Of a stretch of 64,000 bases of DNA, positions 1 to 10,926 are shown in pieces (positions within the stretch are counted from its first letter, which is position 1; each line of letters starts with the position of its first letter). Both the position numbers and the translations under genes were made by a program. The notes under the pieces were generated by a model. The model ran no database searches. It saw only the letters and a list, made by a program, of their open reading frames with translations, and was not told where the DNA came from. The stretch comes from Ananas comosus (taxonomy: Eukaryota > Streptophyta > Magnoliopsida > Poales > Bromeliaceae): NCBI RefSeq assembly GCF_001540865.1, contig NC_033621.1, forward strand, positions 13,758,182 through 13,822,181, in the 5' to 3' direction.

Positions 1-795
1 TGCTGGGATGGCAGGGGCGGCTGGGGTTAGCTGGGGGGTTCTAGGGTTAGGGTTAGCTCAAGAAACCCTAGGACAACCTATATATAGGTGCGGAAAACTC
101 GCGGAAAACCCCCTCGAAAGGAATCTAATTAATCCCAGCTCTCAACCAGCAGTCGCATAACGCACGATAGTCCCTCTAAGTTCGAAAACTCGCAATTCGA
201 CGCATAAAATATAGGGCCTTTTCGCGAATAATCCGATTACTCAAATCAGCCCCTTCGCGGACTTTTCGCGATTCCCGAGGATCCGTCCGTCGGATTTCCG
301 ATCGGATCGCACCAGCGCGATCAGCACGACAGAGGCATCGAATCTAGCACCTCGTTTCGCCCGAAAAGATTTCCGATTTGCGACAAAACCATCCCTCCTA
401 GGTTCCACCAAAAACCACACATAGACAACTATATGCAAAAACCATTAAACCCCTTTTTCTCGAAATCCGTGCATCCAAATCCAAATCCATCAGTGCCCTT
501 GGGTCCAGGATAGTCGAGCGGTTGAAAACGAGCTATTGGAAGGCTATATTCGGAGTCCGATACGCGTCGAAAGTCCACTTTACTCCGCGGCCTCTCCGGA
601 AAACCGGAGTTACTATTCACTTAAGTCAGACTTCCGGGTCGCGTAACTTCTCCGTTTTAACTCGTTTTCTCCTGAAATTTGGCGAGTACACATATAATTA
701 TATTACACACAAGAACATCGTCAAACAAAAGGGTTTAATCAATAAATCAAAAATCTTAGTCATTACAAGAAAGGTAGAACACTTATGAAGTGGCC
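1..795 (-). repeat. Dispersed repeat, copy A (inverted relative to 63,300-64,000)
   Basis: The reverse complement of this stretch matches the right end of the window in the same order of blocks. Shared pieces include the TSYW..GVRY region near 525-640 (opposite 63,440-63,625), the SDRKSDGRI region near 280-310 (opposite 63,760-63,800) and the ATAAAATATAGGG region near 205-215 (opposite 63,855). The short open frames are conserved in pieces but lack a long coding frame, so I read this as a non-coding repeat such as an LTR or its flank. The family is not identified. Confidence 0.6.
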
Positions 796-1507
796 CGAGT
801 CCCCCAACAGTCCATAGGATATAGACTATCCCTTGGCAAAAGGATGTGCTAACTCTAGTGCTTCATGTGAGTGGATCAAGTATAGTGGAACCTACACGAG
901 CCAGGAATATTGTTAAAGACATGAGGTCGAAAACATTAAGGGGTAGGTATAACAGGATCGCTCGGGCTTTCTTATCCTATCTTGGATCTCTGTAATGGAG
1001 TGAACGAGTGGATGAGGGACAATCTTGCAACGAAATTGTCCTCCATAAAAGGCAAAGCTTGTGAAAGTAAGTGTGGTGAGCGGGGATTCATGGGGTGCGG
1101 TGCCCATAAAGCTTATGTGGTGGAGCTCCATATGTTAATCGGTATCAATATCCGTAAAGTGAACCTTAGAAGATAGGACAAGGGTGTTGGTTGCTGAGCA
1201 TGGTTGTTCGTTGGAGGTGCCACATGGCTAGTGATGTGGAGCAAGGCCGGTTTGATTATGTAAATCCTATATAGGAAGTTTATGCGGGAAAGATTGATGT
1301 TGGGATCCAAAAAGTGAACCGTAGGGCTAAATTGAGGATGCTAACAACCAAGCTTGGTTGGGCAATGAAAGAACGTGGTAGCAAGCACAATGAAATAAGA
1401 TTAAATCGGTTAAGTATCTCATTGAGGCTAATCATGGGCGGGAGCGCCACGGCAAGTGAAGGCCTTGTAGATAGCTGAAAGGACATTGCAGTTAAGTATC
1501 TTATTGA
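796..1507. repeat. Unidentified flank of the LTR element, including tandem unit 1 (1,297-1,507)
   Basis: No gene is visible. From about 1,297 (TGATGTTGGGATCC) to 1,507 the sequence is repeated after the 3' LTR at 22,592-22,785, with few substitutions. The text before the 5' LTR (TTATTGATGTTG) also resembles the start of the unit (GATTGATGTTGGG). The retrotransposon therefore seems to have landed at the boundary between two tandem copies of a roughly 210-bp unit. The origin of the unit is unknown. Confidence 0.55.
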
Positions 1508-1512
1508 TGTTG

Positions 1513-4012
1513 TGTAACGCACTGGACTTTGCAAATTGCGGGGTTCGAGTGATTGATTGTGTTCTGAGCTTTTCCAGACTTTCTGGTAGGTCGTTGACAG
1601 TGTTCCGACCTATGGTTCGAGCCCCGAGAATTGTGGTTTAAAACCTTGCATCAAAATCCAAAAAGTTGGATTTTTGGTCAGCTCTCGGGTAGCCTCCAGC
1701 AGGCTGTGTACCAGTACGGGCTTGGTGGCTGTACCGGTACGGGGTTGATGGCTGTACTGGTACGGGCCCGCGTACCGGTACACAGACGGCTTTTCGGCCA
1801 AACCCGAGGCTCGGGTTTGCGTTTTCGTGGGTGGTGTACCGGTACACAATCCCGTGTACTGGTACACAGTGCAGATTGGGGTTGTTTCGTGGAGGGGTGT
1901 TTTTGCAATTGTTACAACACCTTTATATACCACCCCAGCCCCCTTGGCTGCTCTCCTTGAGCTCCAAACTGAGAGAAACAAAGTGAGTCTTCCCCTCTTG
2001 GTTTGATCTCCATTTTTTTGGTGGTTTTTATGGGTTTTGATCTCTTTCCCTTCTCTCCTTCTTGCTTTTGTGGGTTTTTCCACCATTGGAGAAGCTTGGG
2101 ATCTTGGTTGGAGCTTGTTTGGAGATCAACCTTCAACCCTAGAGGACTTGGAGCTTGGTTTTGAGCATCTTGTGAGGTTAATAAACTTAATCTCCCATTT
2201 GGATTAAGTTGTGAAGGTTTCTCTTGGATGAAACCCTAGATTTGGATTCTAGGGCTAGAAATGGGAATTTTTGATTTGAGGGTTTTGAAACCTAATTGAT
2301 GGGTTTAGAACCTTTGTTTAGGTTAGATTGGAAGGACTCTAACTCCCATTTGGAGATCGTGAGAGTCTCCTTCGCAATCGATAAGTTTTCTCCAACCCTA
2401 ACTTGAGAAGCTTAATGATTGAGCTATTTGCTCTTCGTTTCGTTTGGGTGACCCTATTTTTGATGTTTCTAGGGTACTAGGAAGCTTGTGGATACCTTCG
2501 TTCGGCGAAACGAAGAAGTCGATTTTGGTAGGTTTAACTTCATGAAAATGTAGCAAAATGGCCCCTATGCCTTCTAAACTTTTCGTAAAGTATTCTTGAA
2601 TGCAAATTCATGCTAAACATGATTTATGTGAATTTTAGAATATTAATCATGTATGACCTCATGTATCGTAAAATTTCTGTACTCCATATAAGTAGACTAT
2701 ATGTTTAGATTGCATGCTTGTGATAGTGCTGTGGTTTTGCAAGTGAAACATTCTCTCCATGCCTAGAACTCTGATCGTAACTATGTATCATGAATATATT
2801 AATGCCATGCCTGGAATCGTCGCAACAAAGCTTTCACTAAGGATTTAGAATTAGTAAACTATGAAAAATGCACTTAGAATACAGTTGATGATCGGCCATC
2901 GTAACATCTGCCTATATCCATGTTAGAGACATGATTGACATAATAATGAATAGGCTATAAGATACTTGATATATTCCGATGTTTTTAGACAGAGGACTTC
3001 GGTACTTTGAGACAATCATTGCTTGTTGCCATTGTATATTCGCAACAATGCTTGTGAGGCGCTCGCTTCCCTATCAAGCTGGCACTCCGAGATAGCCTCA
3101 TGCCGAATTATGCTCGCCGCAGGATTGGGCGCCGAAGTGGATTGTCTAGGGGCTTGGGTATCCTTTAGAGTGGATGTTGACTACCACAGGCTCATAGGCA
3201 CGGACAAGCCAGACCGGCACTTCGGCTGGCTCTTATATATTGACTTAGTGACAAATATGCTATGTGAACTTTAAATTATTTTAAGATGACTTGACTTAGA
3301 ATAGTAAACAATGACATCATTACTATTTTGATCGAGATCATCGGATCGTGCATTTTATGCTTATCATGTCAACACATCATGTACATTCATAATATCGTTT
3401 TTCATACTTTAGGCAAACTCATGCTAAGTTAGACTCTTATGTCTATACGTAAGTTACACTTTACCTACTTTCGCTGTTACTAGCATTTTATGTCGACTGG
3501 AACCTCTTGTTGTAGCTTTTCGGCCTTTGCGCGCAATTTACACTGAACCTCAAGTAATTGCCACTGTGAATACTATTTTTAATAGTTCTCAACGCCCACG
3601 TTTTCTGTATTCTTTCAGAGCCTCTGCACGGCGAGGCACGGGATCGCCGCAAGGCGATCGCATAGCTATCTACGAGCAACAGGTTACTGCCTTAGTGTTT
3701 GCTCTTTCTTTTATAGTGATGAGAGATGTAGAATTGTAATCCTGTATAGAGACCACTATGTATCTACTGGCACTGTATTTGGATCCTTTGTAACTTTATG
3801 CTTTATTAGTGAATTCCAGTTTTTATTCTCCTTTCATTATTGTAGAACTTATATTTATCATGCTCTGAATACTCTAGTTGGTTTACATTGTATTACCGCT
3901 TCATCTTATTGTTCGTTTTTAGAGCCTTATAAGTTTGGCAGTAGACGGATATTTCAGGTCTGAGCACGCGCGGCGACGCTCCGCTGTGTTCGGTATTGGC
4001 GAGTATGAGACA
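1513..4012 (+). repeat. 5' LTR of the gypsy element
   Basis: Starts TGTAACGC and ends about GAGACA by alignment with the 3' LTR. Bases 1,513 to about 2,640 align with 9,263 to about 10,390 at a constant offset of 7,750, with substitutions only. From about 2,650 on, alignment with 21,246-22,591 needs many single-base gaps. It contains GTACCGGTAC palindromes near 1,731-1,865, some altered to CTGG or CCAG. The exact 3' end is uncertain by some bases because that part is indel-rich. Confidence 0.88.
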
Positions 4013-4039
4013 GTCCTTGGTAATACAACCGGACAATAA

Positions 4040-4052
4040 TTGTATCAGAGCT
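4040..4052 (+). promoter_or_regulatory. Primer binding site (initiator Met tRNA type)
   Basis: TTGTATCAGAGCT resembles the common plant LTR-element primer site TGGTATCAGAGC, which pairs with the 3' end of initiator Met tRNA. It lies about 28 bases past the LTR end, farther than usual, in a stretch with suspected small sequence errors. Confidence 0.6.
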
Positions 4053-4399
4053 AGGCGTTAGTCTTAGTGGACCTAGCAAACCTTGCGTAGGCGTCTGGAT
4101 ATAGAATAGGTCGGAGAGATCTAAGAGCTGTCTATTCGACTAAAGCCCAACAAGTGTATCTGATTAATAGTATTATCGATTAAAACTCTAAAGATCGTTA
4201 AAGCCTGTGGAAGTGTATGACTATCTAATTCGCGTGCGAGGTTCTGGGGCGACAACGGTACCACATCCGGGATAGTTGTGGAAAACACTGTCCCTACTTT
4301 CGCCATGATCTTTGACTTATTTGGGTCTTATATGAGGTTGTATCGGATAGAGGTGCGGGTATTTTACTAACTTACGTTTTTTATGATGTTGTTGTGACG

Positions 4400-5747
4400 A
4401 TGCCGATTACTCGCTCCCAATCTGCCGGGGCGGACAATGCGGCGAACTTTGAGGAGGTCGAGACCTCCGCTACCTCCGGATCGGGCAAGATCCGTGAGTT
4501 GAGGGGCCAGCTTGCGGCCCTCACCGATTTAGTCACTCAGCAGGCGCAGGCGGCCTGACAGCAGACTGAGGAGGCTCGCCGACAGGAGGCGCGGATGAAG
4601 CGCCTGGAGGACTTACTCCTGCAGCAGGTAGCAGCTTCTAGGGAGACTCAGGGCCCCACACCGCCAGCACCCGTAGTGGATGTCGCACCGAGATCGCCGT
4701 CCCCTGCACTCAGTTCTTGGCGTGCGGCGCCTGTGGCCGCACCCCAGGAGGAGGTCTTGGCGGCACCACCTGTGCAGAGGCCCCCGATTGGAGCAGCTTT
4801 CCCTACTTTGGTTGAGGGGGCGAAGCGAGATAGACTGATGGAGCGCCTCAACGAGTTCAGGAGGTGCAGCCCCAGGATCTTTGACGGCGAGAAGGTCGAC
4901 CACTGGATCGTGGAGAAGTGGTTGATGCATATGGAGAAGCTCTTCCGCGACACCTTCGTGGAGGAGAGGGATAGAGTTTGGCTCGCCACTCACCATTTGG
5001 ACGGCGAGGCGAACCGCTGGTGGTTGGATCTCCAGGAGAACCCCCGCACAGACTTGGCAGCTATTACTTGGGCGAGGTTCAAGGAGCTTCTTTTGGCGCA
5101 CTACTTTCATACCAGCGTCAAGAGGAAGATGGAGCAGGATTTGCGCAGCTTGCGCCAGGGTGACAGGACCGTAGCCGAGTACGAGAGGGAGTTTTCTCGG
5201 CTTCTGCATTGCGTGCCTTTCGTCGTGCGGGACGACCATCTTCGAGCGAGAATTGAGACCGTCTATCTTCCGGTTTGTGCAATCCTCTATCCTCCAAACC
5301 TACCGAGAGGTGGTGGATCGCGCGCTCCTTGTGGAGAGCGGCACGGCGGATGTCCAGGAGCAGCGAGAGGCTAGGGACAAGAGGAAGGCCAAGAGGCCTG
5401 CGGCTGAGGGTGCGAGCCAGACGCACTCTAGGAGGCCGCCGAAGCATCCGAGGAGCCAGCAGCGTGGGCGTGGCTCGGCGACTCACCGTAGAGGATCCGA
5501 TCGACGCCGACCTCCCCAGTATGTGATCTGTGGTGGTCCCCACGTTCCACCGCAGTGTCCTCAGCGGGGAGGGAGGTGTTTCCAGTGTGGCCAGGAGGGC
5601 TACTTTCGGACCGAGTGCCCGAGGGAATCTTCACCAGCACCGTCGACTGCATCGGCACCGGCTCTACCAGCCGCTAGCCAGGGGACTCCATCGGCACAGT
5701 ATCAGCCTGGGCGGCCACCCGTCCAGCGCCAGAGCAAGGGATCTTGA
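4400..5747 (+). pseudogene. gag: gag of the gypsy element (broken)
   Basis: The gag part of the gag-pol frame, starting at the ATG at 4,400 (MPITRS). A TGA at 4,556-4,558 breaks the frame, which reopens without shift and covers the retrotransposon gag domain: the WWLDLQ, TWARFKELL and YEREFSRLL motifs are clear between about 5,010 and 5,210. Near 5,240 the frame shifts and continues with LRPSIFRF and a basic region, then a zinc knuckle CFQCGQEGYFRTEC at about 5,577-5,618 in which the usual histidine is tyrosine. A second TGA at 5,745 separates it from pol. The product would be the particle protein that packages element RNA; as written it cannot be made. Confidence 0.88.
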
Positions 5748-8700
5748 CAAGCCCCGAGTGGGCGTATGTATGCCGCTCAGACCGAGGAGGCGGCAGCAGC
5801 CGAGGATGTGGTGGCAGATATCATTTTACTTGATGGCATCAGAGTTCGTGCTTTATTTGATACCGGTGCATCGTATTCATTTATAGATCGGCTGTTTGCC
5901 GAGTCGCATGGCATCCCATTAGTTTCTTTACTGCATCCGGGATATGTTGTAGTACCCGACCACATTTTGGACATTAGAGAGTATAGCCCCAGTTGCCCTG
6001 TTCGGGTAGGAGACTGGATTATGCCTGTAGATTTGCTAGCTTTGCGCAAGCTTAGAAATTTTGATGTGGTCTTGGGAATGGATTGGTTAACCAAGTATTA
6101 TGCCACGATTGATTGCAAAAATCGCACGGTTACTTTTAGAGAACCGGGGCAGACCGAGGTGGTATTTAGTGGATGCCGGAGTTCGCTGTTTGAGATGACG
6201 ATCAGCTCATCTCGAGCTAGGCAGCTGATCAGCAGAGGTTGCGTAGCCTATTTAGCTAGTGTTGTGCTAAGGGGCGAGGATGACACCCCTAGGATTGAGG
6301 ATATCCTGGTGGTGCGGGAGTTTCAGGATGTGTTTCCAGCTGAGCTACCGGGTATGTCTCCTGATAGGGAGATTGAGTTTGTGGTAGATCTCGTCCCTGG
6401 GACTACCCCAATATCAAAGGCGCCCTATAGGATAGCACCGGCAGAGCTGAGGGAGCTGAGGGCACAGCTGCAGGATTTGTTGGACAAGGGCTTCATTCGG
6501 CCGAGCGTTTCACCCTGGGGAGCACCAGTTTTGTTCGTCAAGAAAAATGACGGATCACTTCACCTTTGCGTGAATTATCGTGAACTCAATAAGGTCACGA
6601 TCAAGAATAAGTATCCGTTGCCGAGGATCAACGACTTGTTTGATCAGCTTCAGGGATCATGTGTGTATTCCAAGATCGACTTGCAGTCGGGATACCACCA
6701 GTTGAAGATCAAGCCTGAGGATGTATCGAAGACGGCTTTTAGAACACGGTATGGACACTATGAGTTCACAGTTATGCCGTTTGGGCTGACTAATGCCCCG
6801 GCAGCTTTTATGGATCTAATGAACCGTGTTTTCAAGCCTTATCTAGACAGGTTCGTCATAGTGTTCATCGACGACATTTTGGTCTACTCCCGAAGCGATG
6901 TGGATCACGAGGAACACTTGAGGATTGTACTCCAAGTACTTCGAGAAAAGGAGCTTTATGCCAAGTTGAAGAAATGCGAATTTTGGCTTCGAGAGGTAGC
7001 CTTCCTTGGACACTTGATTTCTGGATCGGGTATAGCCGTGGACCCTAAAAAATTGAAGCAATCAAGGATTGGCCGAGACCGACGAGCGTCGCGGAGATAC
7101 GGAGTTTCCTTGGATTGGCCGGTTACTACTGGAGATTTGTCGAGGGATTTGCTAAACTGTCTACTCCCCTCACGAGGCTCACGCATACAGGAGTCAAGTT
7201 CATTTGGAATGATACGTGCGAGAGGAGCTTCCAAGAGTTGAAGCAACGATTGACTACCACCCTGATCTTGACCCTACCAGTAGCTGGAGCAGGGTATGTG
7301 GTTTATAGTGATGCTTCACTTAATGGATTGGGCTGTGTATTGATGCAGGATGGCAAGGTGATCGCGTATACTTCTCGCCAACTAAAGGAATATGAAAAGA
7401 ACTACCCAACGCATGACTTAGAGTTGGCAGCCGTAGTCTTTGCTTTGAAGCTATGGCGCCACTATCTCTATGGCGAGCGATGTGAAGTATATACGGATCA
7501 CAAGAGCTTAAAGTATTTATTCACTCAGAATGAGTTGAACTTGAGGCAGCGCAGATGGTTGGAGCTACTCAAGGATTATGATCTGACGATTCTTTACCAC
7601 CCGGGCAAGGCTAACGTGGTGGCGGATGCGCTAAGTAGGAAATCGATGAAAAATTTAGCGATGCATGTTGTGACTCAACCGCAGTTGATCGAGCAGATGA
7701 AGCGGTTGGAGTTGGAGATAGTGACTCCTGACACACCCTTGAGATTGATGACATTAGTAATGCAACCTACCTTGTTGGACAGAATCAAAGAGAAGCAAGT
7801 TTTCGATTTGGAATTGCAAAAGATTCGAGGTAAAGTGGTTGATGGTTGCACCGGCGACTTCCTTTTGGATGATCAGGGATTGATGCGTTTCCGTGGGCGG
7901 ATTTGTGTACCCGCGGATTCGGGGATTAAAGAGGATATTCTTCAAGAAGCGCACCGAGCGCCGTATGCTATACATCCGGGAGGCACCAAGATGTATAAGG
8001 ATTTAAAGTTACTCTATTGGTGGCCGGGATGAAAAAAGACGTTTGCGAGTTTATAGCTCGTTATCTAACTTGCAAACAAGTAAAGAGTGAGCACCGAGTT
8101 CCCGCGGAAAAACTTCAGAGTTTGCCTATTCCTGTGTGGAAATGGGAGATGATCACCATGGACTTTGTGACAGGGTTGCCTCGCTCTCAAGCAGGGCACG
8201 ATGCTATTTGGGTGATCGTGGATAGGTTGACGAAGTCGGCGCACTTCATACCTATTCATACGACTTGGACCGGAGAGAAGCTCGCACAAGTGTACCTTGA
8301 TGAGATTGTGCGACTTCATGGAGTGCCTACATCGATTGTATCTGATCGCGACACGCGCTTCGTGTCTCACTTTTGGAGGAGTCTACAGGACGCCTTAGGC
8401 ACCCGATTGGATTTCAGTACAGCATTCCACCCGCAGAGTGATGGACAGTCGGAGCGCACTATTCAGACCTTAGAGGATATGCTCCGGGCATGTGTGATAG
8501 ACTTCCAGGGAGGATGGTCGCAGCATCTACCTATGGCGGAGTTTGCTTATAACAACAGTTATCAAGCAAGCATCAAGATGGCGCCCTTCGAAGCACTTTA
8601 TGGACGGAAGTGTAGATCGCCACTTCATTGGAGTGAAGTCGGCGAGAGTTTGGCTTTAGGCCCTGATGTGCTCCAGGAAGCTGAGGACAAGGTTCGAATT

Positions 8701-9207
8701 GCTCGGGAGCGACTTTTGACGGCGCAGAGTAGACAGAGGAGCTACGCCGATCGACGACGGCGAGACTTGGAGTTCCAAGTTGGAGACCATGTTTTCTTAA
8801 GGATCTCGCCGACTAGAGGAATAAAGAGATTTGGGATTCGGGGGAAGTTGAGTCCCCGTTTCATTGGACTGTATGAGGTTTTGGAGCGTGTAGGCCCGGT
8901 AGCGTATAGACTTGCTCTACCGCCGAACCTATCGGGCGTGCACAACGTCTTTCACGTATCGGTCATTCGGAGGTACATTCATGATCCAGCTCATATTTTG
9001 GAAGCTGTACCAGTGGAGCTGCGCGAGGATTTGAGCTTCGAGGAGCAACCAGTGAAGATTTTGGCTCGCGAGGTGAAGAAGCTGCGGAATCGGGATATTA
9101 CGTATGTGAAGGTCCTTTGGAGCAACCATGGGGAGCGGGAGGCCACATGGGAGCTAGAGAGCGCACTGCAGGAGCGCTATCCCCATCTTTTTCAGATGGA
9201 GGCTTGA
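5748..9207 (+). pseudogene. pol: pol of the gypsy element: protease, RT, RNase H, integrase, chromodomain-like tail
   Basis: Protease active site [10 protein letters not shown] lies near 5,857. Reverse transcriptase follows, with [21 protein letters not shown] and the catalytic FIDD at about 6,864-6,875. RNase H ([26 protein letters not shown]) spans about 7,250-7,640. The integrase core has the DDE residues in MDFVTGLP (near 8,159), SDRDTRF (near 8,341) and SERTIQTLEDM (near 8,450); its upstream zinc motif has lost one cysteine (RYLTC). The C-terminus (9,030-9,204) is chromodomain-like, with VKWS/ATWE-type signatures. Frame breaks fall in an A-run near 7,050 and a G-run near 8,027, each repairable by one base, so they may be consensus errors as easily as real decay. 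The frame ends at TGA 9,205-9,207, 55 bases before the 3' LTR. Confidence 0.93.
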
Positions 9208-9250
9208 GGTACTTTGCCTTTTTCGAGTTTTGCGGACGAAACTCCTTTTT

Positions 9251-9262
9251 AGGAAGGGTGAA
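9251..9262 (+). promoter_or_regulatory. Polypurine tract
   Basis: AGGAAGGGTGAA sits directly before the 3' LTR start TGTAACGC, the expected place for the plus-strand primer of an LTR element. Confidence 0.75.
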
Positions 9263-10405
9263 TGTAACGCACTGGACCTTGCAAATTGCGGGGTTCGAGT
9301 GATTGATTGTGTTCTGAGCTTTTCCAGACATTCTGGTGGGTCGTTGACAGTGTTCCGACCTATGGTTCGAGCCCCGAGAATTGTGGTTTAAAACCTTGCA
9401 TCAAAATCCAAAAAATTAGATTTTTGGTCAGCTCTCGGGTAGCCTCCAGCAGGCTGTATACCGATACGGGCTTGGTGGCTGTACCGGTACGGGGTTGATG
9501 GCTGTACCGGTACGGGCCCGCGTACCGGTACACAGACAGCTTTTCGGCCAAACCCGAGGCTCGGGTTTGCGTTTTCATGGGTTGTGTACCGGTACACAAT
9601 CCCGTGTACCGGTACACAGTGCAGATTGGGGCTGTTTCGTAGAGGGGTGTTTTTGTAATTGTTACAACACCTTTATATACCACCCCAGCCCCCTTGGCTG
9701 CTCTCCTTGAGCTCCAAACTGAGAGAAACAAAGTGAGTCTTCCCCTCTTGGTTTGATCTCCATTTTTTTAGTGGTTTTTATGGGTTTTGATCTCTTTCCC
9801 TTCTCTCCTTCTTGCTTTTGTGGGTTTTTCCACCATTGGAGAAGCTTGGAATCTTGGTTGGAGCTTGTTCGGAGATTAACCTTCAACCCTAGAGGACTTG
9901 GAGCTTGGTTTTGAGTATCTTGTGAGGTTAGTAAACTTAATCTCCCATTTGGATTAAGTTTTGAAGGTTTCTCTTGGATGAAACCCTAGATTTGGATTCT
10001 AGGGCTAGAAATGGGAATTTTTGATTTCAGGGCTTTGAAACCTAATTGATGGGTTTAGAACCTTTGTTTAGGTTAGATTGGAAGGACTCTAACTCCCATT
10101 TGGAGATCGTGAGAGCCTCCTTCGCAATCGGTAAGTTTTTTCCAACCCTATCTTGAGAAGCTTAATGATTGAGCTATTTGCTCTTCGTTTCGTTTGGGTG
10201 ACCCTATTTTTGATGTTTCTAGGGTACTAGGAAGCTTGTGGATATCTTCGTTCGGCGAAACGAAGAAGTCGATTTTGGTGGGTTTGACTTCATGAAAATG
10301 GGGCAAAATGGCCCCTATGCCTTCTAAACTTTTCGTAAAGTATTCTTGAATGCAAATTCATGCTAAACATGATTTATGTGAATTTTAGAACACTTAACAT
10401 GCATG
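9263..10405 (+). repeat. 3' LTR of the gypsy element, left part
   Basis: Matches 1,513-2,650 without gaps. It is cut at CATGCATG (10,398-10,405) by the hAT insertion and resumes after 21,237. Intact GTACCGGTAC palindromes occur at 9,481-9,490, about 9,504, 9,522, 9,586 and 9,608. Confidence 0.92.
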
Positions 10406-10926
10406 CAGGGACGAAGCCAAAATTTTAGTTCGGGGGGGGCCAAAAACACATTATGCAAAAATTTCAACCTAAGTAAATAAAACGATTCAAGGAAAATCAA
10501 AAGTTAAGGTGCGTGTCTCAATTAAGATAAAGTAAAGGAGTTGTCTAAATCAAAATGGCCTGTAGCTAACGGGATCTGAGTACATGTTTACCATATAAAA
10601 GACGAATTGCTCATCGAGGAAACACGTAACCGAGATGAAACTTTAGCAAAAACCATATCGCAAACACAGAGATCTAAATTTAACACATAGAATATAAAGA
10701 ACGGATCGAGATTACGATGAGCCAAACCTTGCACGCACCTGCATAGGCCTTCGACTCAAAGTGGTGCTCCTCTTCCAACATGATTCCAAGCTTCCAAAAG
10801 AGCAATCCAAAAAAAATACCTGCAACAATTGAGATCGAGATCGTGGTCATGATCGAAGACGTGAATCGAATCGAAAAACAATTAGGTTAAAAGAGAAGTT
10901 TAAAAATTTTGCTTACCATGCAAAAG
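10406..10926. other. Left terminal non-coding part of the hAT element
   Basis: Between the left terminal repeat and the transposase stop codon. It includes a G-run at 10,431-10,439 close to the end, mirrored by the G-run at 21,191-21,199 near the right end. No further gene seen. Confidence 0.7.

Noticed and set aside
39..60. Telomere-like GGGTTAGGGTTAG at the window start
   Set aside because: Only two short units, and they do not match the usual plant unit TTTAGGG.
1631..1960. Open frames of 70-160 codons at the LTR start, repeated at 9,360-9,731
   Set aside because: They are produced by the palindrome-rich LTR sequence, occur on both strands and change freely between the two LTRs.
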